Source of the DNA: Candidatus Babelota bacterium
GTDB lineage: Bacteria > Babelota > Babeliae > Babelales > JAUPTZ01
NCBI GenBank assembly: GCA_030917815.1
Contig: JAUPTZ010000010.1
Span: forward strand, 1-64,000
Length of the DNA: 64,000 nt
Direction of reading: 5' to 3'
The notes under the pieces were generated by a model. That model was not told where the DNA came from and ran no database searches. It saw only the letters and a list, made by a program, of their open reading frames with translations. Shown piece by piece: positions 62,501-64,000 of the stretch (its first letter is position 1; the number at the start of each line of letters is the position of its first letter). The translations under genes were made by a program, and so were the position numbers.

Positions 62501-64000
62501 CCATCGTTATGTGACCAATACCCGGTTAATGGATCATAGACCCAAACAATAGAACCGGAATTTTTAGACCATGATAACCCGGTAACATCTGACTGCCACG
62601 TAGTACCACTGTGACTCCACTTATGCGTATCATCATTATAAAGCCATTCTTCTTCGGTCTGCAGATCGGTCCACGTCTTCGCGTCAGCATCATACATCCA
62701 TTTTTTTTGATGCTCAGGATCAAGCCGCAATTGCCATATAAAAGAATCCGACTCACTATTGCTGTATACCGTTACAAAAGAAAGCAAATGCCCCTCGATT
62801 TCATGCGAGAACGGATAATAAACCGCTGTAAAATTATCATCACTATTGTGTACCGTAAATGAGGCCTCAGAAACCACCGGAGAGCTAAACAGCAAATCTT
62901 CTTTACCACACTGATCAAAAACACCCATAGGCGCAAACTGATTCAATACATAGACACGATACAACTGCTGAACCAATGGTAACGGTGGCCTTACCGTTGG
63001 TAACGGTGCATCAGGAGTTAACCCCTCCCATGGATCTTCCGAAACCGTAAAATCGTACAGCCATTGTGTCGTACTGCCGCCAATATACAACCAAAAAGCG
63101 TGTTCAGCGTCCCAATGCCAGCTCTCACTACTATCGGCAACCCAGTGGCCTGTCGTACTATTGAATGTCCATATCTGACTACCGCCAATCGTTTGTGTCC
63201 AAGATGTCTCTTCCGCATTAAACACCCATACATCACCGCTGATATAGTCGGTCCATACCCCTGTTGTTGCATCAAATGTATAAGCAGGAAGCCCGCTAAC
63301 AGCCGTATACCAGTGCACAGACCCACTCTTGAGTGAGTACAGGAAATTAGTATGGGGCGTCGCCGCTAAATCATCCCCTCTATCACGCCAGGTTAACGTT
63401 GCATCAGCATTATCTACCGGCATGGTAAAAACTGCATAATCATTAAAATAGCCGCCACGAGCGATCCATCGATCACTTTCATGCGTCATAATGGCAGTAT
63501 CAGTAAACACATCAAACAAAGTATCGATTACCGCCTTATGAACCACAACCAGCGGAGGCAATCCTTGCGCAGGTTCTCCCGCATGAGAAGAAATTTGCTC
63601 CCAAATTCCGGTCAAAAAGATATATTTCCACTGCCAAACAAGATCACCATCATCATACGACCAATAGCCGGTTGCCGGTTCGAAAGTCCATAACGACTCA
63701 ACCTCATCACTGACTTGTATCCACTCCATAGTTATCGGATTGGACTGCCACGTTACTAGCGGTTCACCACCGGTCCAAGTGCTACTATCTAGATCGTATG
63801 CCCACGTTTCATTAGTCTGCCCATCAACCCAAATTTGCTCATCACTATCGTACGTCCATACATCTGTCCATCGCGGATCGAGGGATCGATACCACGCAAA
63901 CCCACCAGTATCAAGATTGGCAGCAACCGATACGGCTCCATCAGCAAACAAATAGCTGCTCACATAATTTCCAAGAATATAACCAGCATTGCTATCAAAA
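50530..64000 (-). CDS. giant Trp-rich tandem-repeat protein, N-terminus beyond the window
   Basis: 4477-aa ORF whose listed GTG start (63963) is not a real start: the frame stays open to 64000 as ...FDSNAGYILGNY-VSSYLFADG, matching the internal repeat pattern. Confidence 0.85.
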   Translation of the reverse strand, partial: FDSNAGYILGNYVSSYLFADGAVSVAANLDTGGFAWYRSLDPRWTDVWTYDSDEQIWVDGQTNETWAYDLDSSTWTGGEPLVTWQSNPITMEWIQVSDEVESLWTFEPATGYWSYDDGDLVWQWKYIFLTGIWEQISSHAGEPAQGLPPLVVVHKAVIDTLFDVFTDTAIMTHESDRWIARGGYFNDYAVFTMPVDNADATLTWRDRGDDLAATPHTNFLYSLKSGSVHWYTAVSGLPAYTFDATTGVWTDYISGDVWVFNAEETSWTQTIGGSQIWTFNSTTGHWVADSSESWHWDAEHAFWLYIGGSTTQWLYDFTVSEDPWEGLTPDAPLPTVRPPLPLVQQLYRVYVLNQFAPMGVFDQCGKEDLLFSSPVVSEASFTVHNSDDNFTAVYYPFSHEIEGHLLSFVTVYSNSESDSFIWQLRLDPEHQKKWMYDADAKTWTDLQTEEEWLYNDDTHKWSHSGTTWQSDVTGLSWSKNSGSIVWVYDPLTGYWSHNDGVRAWQWSYQMVTDSWLQISSHSGTPSGGLPPVLVVQKAFINALWNALNDVAVVTEESPTEWIARGGYFNDYAVLTVPDDSDPATIAWRNKGNDLGATSDINFLRILTTSDESWYLSGSEDPAYTFDGTESTWSNAAGTNVWDYDASSKTWTQITGGSQVWTFDGVAGEWIYHNGSDEAHWIWNGTNALWHDVATGSDWLYDFVETSSPWESSNMADATVPTITPPLPLVQQMYSQNVLNAFLVEGVFVGSGQADWIFDTDVVVDELLRVQNGIGDFVATYSVNDATIEGHSISSYSFADDAISVTANTHTGDFTWNQSINAQWQQQWVYDSVSHIWTDNQTGKQWLYDVAINAWADADEVIWYSNPITRQWSDGVSSWYYIPSTGYWSYDNGILVSQWHYNYLAGTWKQIASGDDGHAYPLSFPPLVVVQRAYLDSLQNVFSDNAVILQTDDGEWTALGGHFNDHAMLTIPDDISTATIVWRNNGYDLETDPVIGFSHALATGDTSWYVDGSSDPAYTFVAESGTWTQISDSNEWVYAAVSRTWTHSSGDDLPWSYDTTTGYWVYGSGSEDETHWMWHADKALWQEVATTVYWIYDLTADDSQWKPLTSTESAPSITPPLALIQQLYSKRLVYEFLLAGAFDSSEKNDWIFNTPPVADTVFMISNDANDFTAVYSKQAGSLEGNFSNPYSLATGSVAVSLNTALGSFTWQRFLDQRLPEEWAFNTVWTDGQTGEQWIYDSDTLTWHNGVDATEWSGDETGLVWSKRDSSVSWTYDLSAGYWTHNDGENQWNWRYLFFAGMWQPYTAYDARPADGFLPLAIVQKVFVDSLSTLVGNTTIDVSVDEDSGEWTLQGGFFNDYATITPSDGFDAVLEWRNNGIDLEVDPAVNFSVAVGTGNILWYLDGADDPAYTYDATTGTWTDVATEDTWAYDASAQTWTQTHGGSQVWTFNATTGYWMYGNTTSSPVDWLWQADTGLWQHVAPYNEWLYDFTASDHPWIALTPDAEIPTTTPPLPLVQQLYAARLLNEFLVAGAFDDEGEPDWILSSPVLSDALLTIENGGNNFTVTYNPEENRLEGSLLSYMNVAHDRTSGDFSWQLSIDPEWPQQWLYDSTSRIWTDQQTGEEWHYSLDTHQWTGPDAVTWHYNDAHRQWIQNDGDASWTYTRSNGHWSYDDGDHLWVWRYILLSQTWQQVTSFDGMPSTGLPPLVVVQKAFFDGLADICVDREIIITQNDENGWSLVGGYFNDYATLIVLEDGSNATIEWRSNGNDLESTPAVTFTYNVSTGQSSWYLDGGEDPATTITDAWYKVGTDIVWEYDAEDVTWTRVSGGYLTWSFDETTGYWITAGGHNWMWDARAAVWIDVTTGYQWLYDFTQPDSPWEALAAEVVLPDKLPPLPLVEQVYMHFILNQFLSGGVLAESSDAAWMIDSLADRTYIAINEAETFTVAYDTVAGEISGSLVSNYDFINGSYTLDSYNVEYGDFTWLRTINSPVVEGWQYRSDLGIWTDQQTGEEWTFNVNTNTWNGPDAVVWQSNQITGEWSQDGGDTVWTYNSGGVWSYDDGDVVWQWRYLALAGVWQQVTSFDSQPIGGLPPLVVVQKAIIDSLQNALGTLFDVEQYDSRHWILTGGYLNEYAVLETPIDTSSSTIMWRDFGSNLGSDPSASFNYTLTTGDSVWFNNVGTSDSYTFDASTGAWADTGGSETWSYDPLVIQWTQTDSGDRVWSYDNVTSSWVANSGEQWAWDIDNGVWYYLADETTWGYNFTMPDTPWNALSLNATLPGVTPPLPLVQQMHSARILRQFLLDGIFDESGKVDWIVASPIVSSALFTLTNSTHDFTVSYDASHGTMTGSRTSDYAFINDAVTVDYDVNTGGFTWQVTIDPRLPLVWVYDGTSALWLDGQTGEEWSYDEAVNTWTGPEDLGAWQSDELGLVWTQNDGDAVWTYTRSNGHWSYDDGEHTWQYSFRVLTNTWEQITDNIGLPASGLPPLIVVQKAFIQSFTGVFDDVPAVTSVEDGVWLLKGGYFNDYATLTFAEDGADATIAWRNKGNALGEDSDTSFTASLRTGSTTWLTPEDTNPVAVFNASTSTWNNFVDGVEPWVYYRATGVLTTDSGATAWVYDSESEAWSHSGQAWAWDSVNGLWTDRETGTKWVYDFTAPDSPWEPLTPAAPLPSFMPPLPLVQLMYVHRIISAFLGAGVFAETATADWVFASPSLATYQAVNGNGDLEVTCTTDGGILSGRYTNGDSLIANSTFGFDYTVETGSFTWFRSIDPLWFEVWRYDADLLTWTHDRTADEWVYDPSANTWTAGETTWQSSLTGTHWTQDGGDTVWVYAPSTGHWSYDDGERTWLWSYQFLAGAWQQISSHLGQPDGGLPPLVAVQNAIIGSAWNILGPLQAVTQTSSTEWHMTGGRFNDYAVLTTSGIDNDHATTITWRNNGRALGDGADIAFTYAVDTGHSEWDSYISEGNAYIFDEVTAEWRDVLSGDTWSYDRTSREWTQTSGGDQVWRLDYLGRWGGHWRWDGDTSLWTHVGDNSEWFYDFKSTESPWRAVSFNAILPDETPPLPLVQQLYMQRILRAFLANGVCSESGLTNWGVFFDSDGRLTVINDPVDFAVIYSPTTHTLAGRLVGPRPIDNGALTFSFDDITGNFTWEQSIDGVATETGWAESLGTVWIYNQSHDEAVWIQDEETLVWVNVTGGIDGDQWRYSPSDGTWIKNDGVAAWLYDASTSLWVHDDGERLWQYRYEFLSHSWRQITTNLSRPANGFPPLIVLQKTFIASIMDAVRFAGGVDKSGGPFGWSTFAEIVATGDDEAFPSYWKSLNAAETQDISYTPAKAAAVWTGNSEQNFFTINFATALMTWENYFETNNPYIASYDVNTGVWMERNIDATRWTYDGVARTWTNADESVTWSYNPGDDSWQSSVTDGVLWYYSSSDDVWSAPAWEASWQYKTAGRFWERLTGSVTGVEMPPVALIHQYYLNNVMYELAAQSFFPQPRLAGSLTAIDDQPDVYEWVRPGSTVTVDLVQEGTPSITSETDDSSVHWTYNPSTGAWTWVQELEISTKTWTYNTTTHVLAGPSHDSWKLLSSSNDLKIWGHYDSAHPEDVTADWRYTPLSATWYDVHNDITWRYEPLTCSWGALLANGDASVWRYDEPSLTWYLVTGTPPEDLTDFQPPSVVRQTTVISTVFDAVIGEPGISFGRVTDLTFERQDDGTWLGANESNRMRISYDSTQSSHQITVSFKAVDEPSWIDDRVQFSLSTDGSWVWENYLNPYRPESFTYDSSTLMWQNNLDESDAWSYNPATTRWTSLSAEEQWRYRYNGHRFSGARLGSTTYHPTTDRYTSSTYDFIANRWSSLPGGFILPRPLTQFIMTYQVMRALINAHAFDTSPLMSWASGAQAWVGSDSFGNGRATYDVRKGYSYYWTDSSGKNQVRYNDTSGEWVWVFDTACWRYTTLHNCWVRDGDPTVNSWYYFDGISPYWVSAGDSSIQWTQQDSSNSWMYTPNFDEWTYNASTGRWQVFLDGKGVFVEWAYNFVSGTWYETSDSGLLPAVFPPLALVQQLFLNHLKASGDAFFAQSSHSAARQVSAPSEHPLYGIRPLTKNALYGRYNSSSILVNAPTHLHNVWYIQSDVSRNLGKMQLPSVTTSALPTIIGGERSTLFGDTWGPTISLCNSIIACQESLVSAGVRWNVHENDSADGGSDTANGDNSSALILYQRGRTHDSGRRRGSVFQLGSIANRMSDGTLSASVQLSSDGVQTTSSLRDGFFDIYRSALTPGATMLQPSTIELALQTAGESGISAKDRSTQILFLAHQSRMNIGWPTSFGSTDNYSPWTIPLSGVTFDETKKFDPGATGGGTLRIAGDNLCLGSRMSNGLPPRHPVKTIDQGGILYVDFGGTLRADEHKDFVLDATIAAALGNGSLAGAVTMPPDQIILAENGRVQGYGADFSAAAETSGDYAGYIVIPKNSPYFATGKPMQSPTLVQVKGRARQRKRVRSSSRR
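51850..64000 (-). repeat. coding tandem repeat array, half-unit about 570-600 bp, full unit about 1.15-1.2 kb
   Basis: alternating landmarks PPLPLVQQLY and LPPLVVVQKAF at near-regular spacing. Confidence 0.85.

Noticed and set aside
50740-63955. Many 60-140 aa plus-strand ORFs and alternative minus frames inside the giant gene
   Set aside because: They recur with the repeat periodicity and are shadow frames of the Trp-rich array.
51850-64000. CRISPR-like or satellite interpretation of the periodic array
   Set aside because: Unit is ~0.57/1.17 kb, divergent at DNA level and fully coding; no short repeat-spacer structure.
1-64000. tRNA, rRNA or CRISPR arrays
   Set aside because: No convincing cloverleaf/T-loop, conserved rRNA segment or short direct-repeat array found by eye; a tRNAscan/Infernal run would be decisive.

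Overview
The 64 kb window is protein-coding throughout. It looks like a host-associated Gram-negative-type bacterium: many signal peptides, OMP-like barrels with a C-terminal Phe, a lipoprotein, and many lineage-specific secreted proteins. A Dependentiae/TM6-like origin is a guess I cannot prove from sequence alone. Recognisable genes include lon, rpsA, ndk, nusB, efp, glyA, an APC permease, an acyl-CoA ligase, a ferredoxin, a Fic protein, SurA/PrsA-like chaperones and a LolD-like ABC ATPase. I saw no rRNA, tRNA or CRISPR array. The most unusual content is: (1) a giant minus-strand ORF (>4477 aa, still open at the right edge) made of about 20 tandem Trp-rich half-repeats, ending in a module homologous to the neighbouring 1722-aa protein and apparently co-transcribed with an OMP-like barrel gene; (2) a Lon-like protease with a signal peptide, two complete AAA+ modules and an intact Ser-Lys dyad, directly downstream of normal lon; (3) a fic gene flanked by 52-bp direct repeats of the glyA 3' end, which looks like an insertion cassette; (4) palindromic dispersed repeats inserted in-frame into coding sequences (an OMP signal-peptide region and the C-terminus of an acyl-CoA ligase); (5) a family of secreted or membrane proteins with a shared two-TM hairpin layout.
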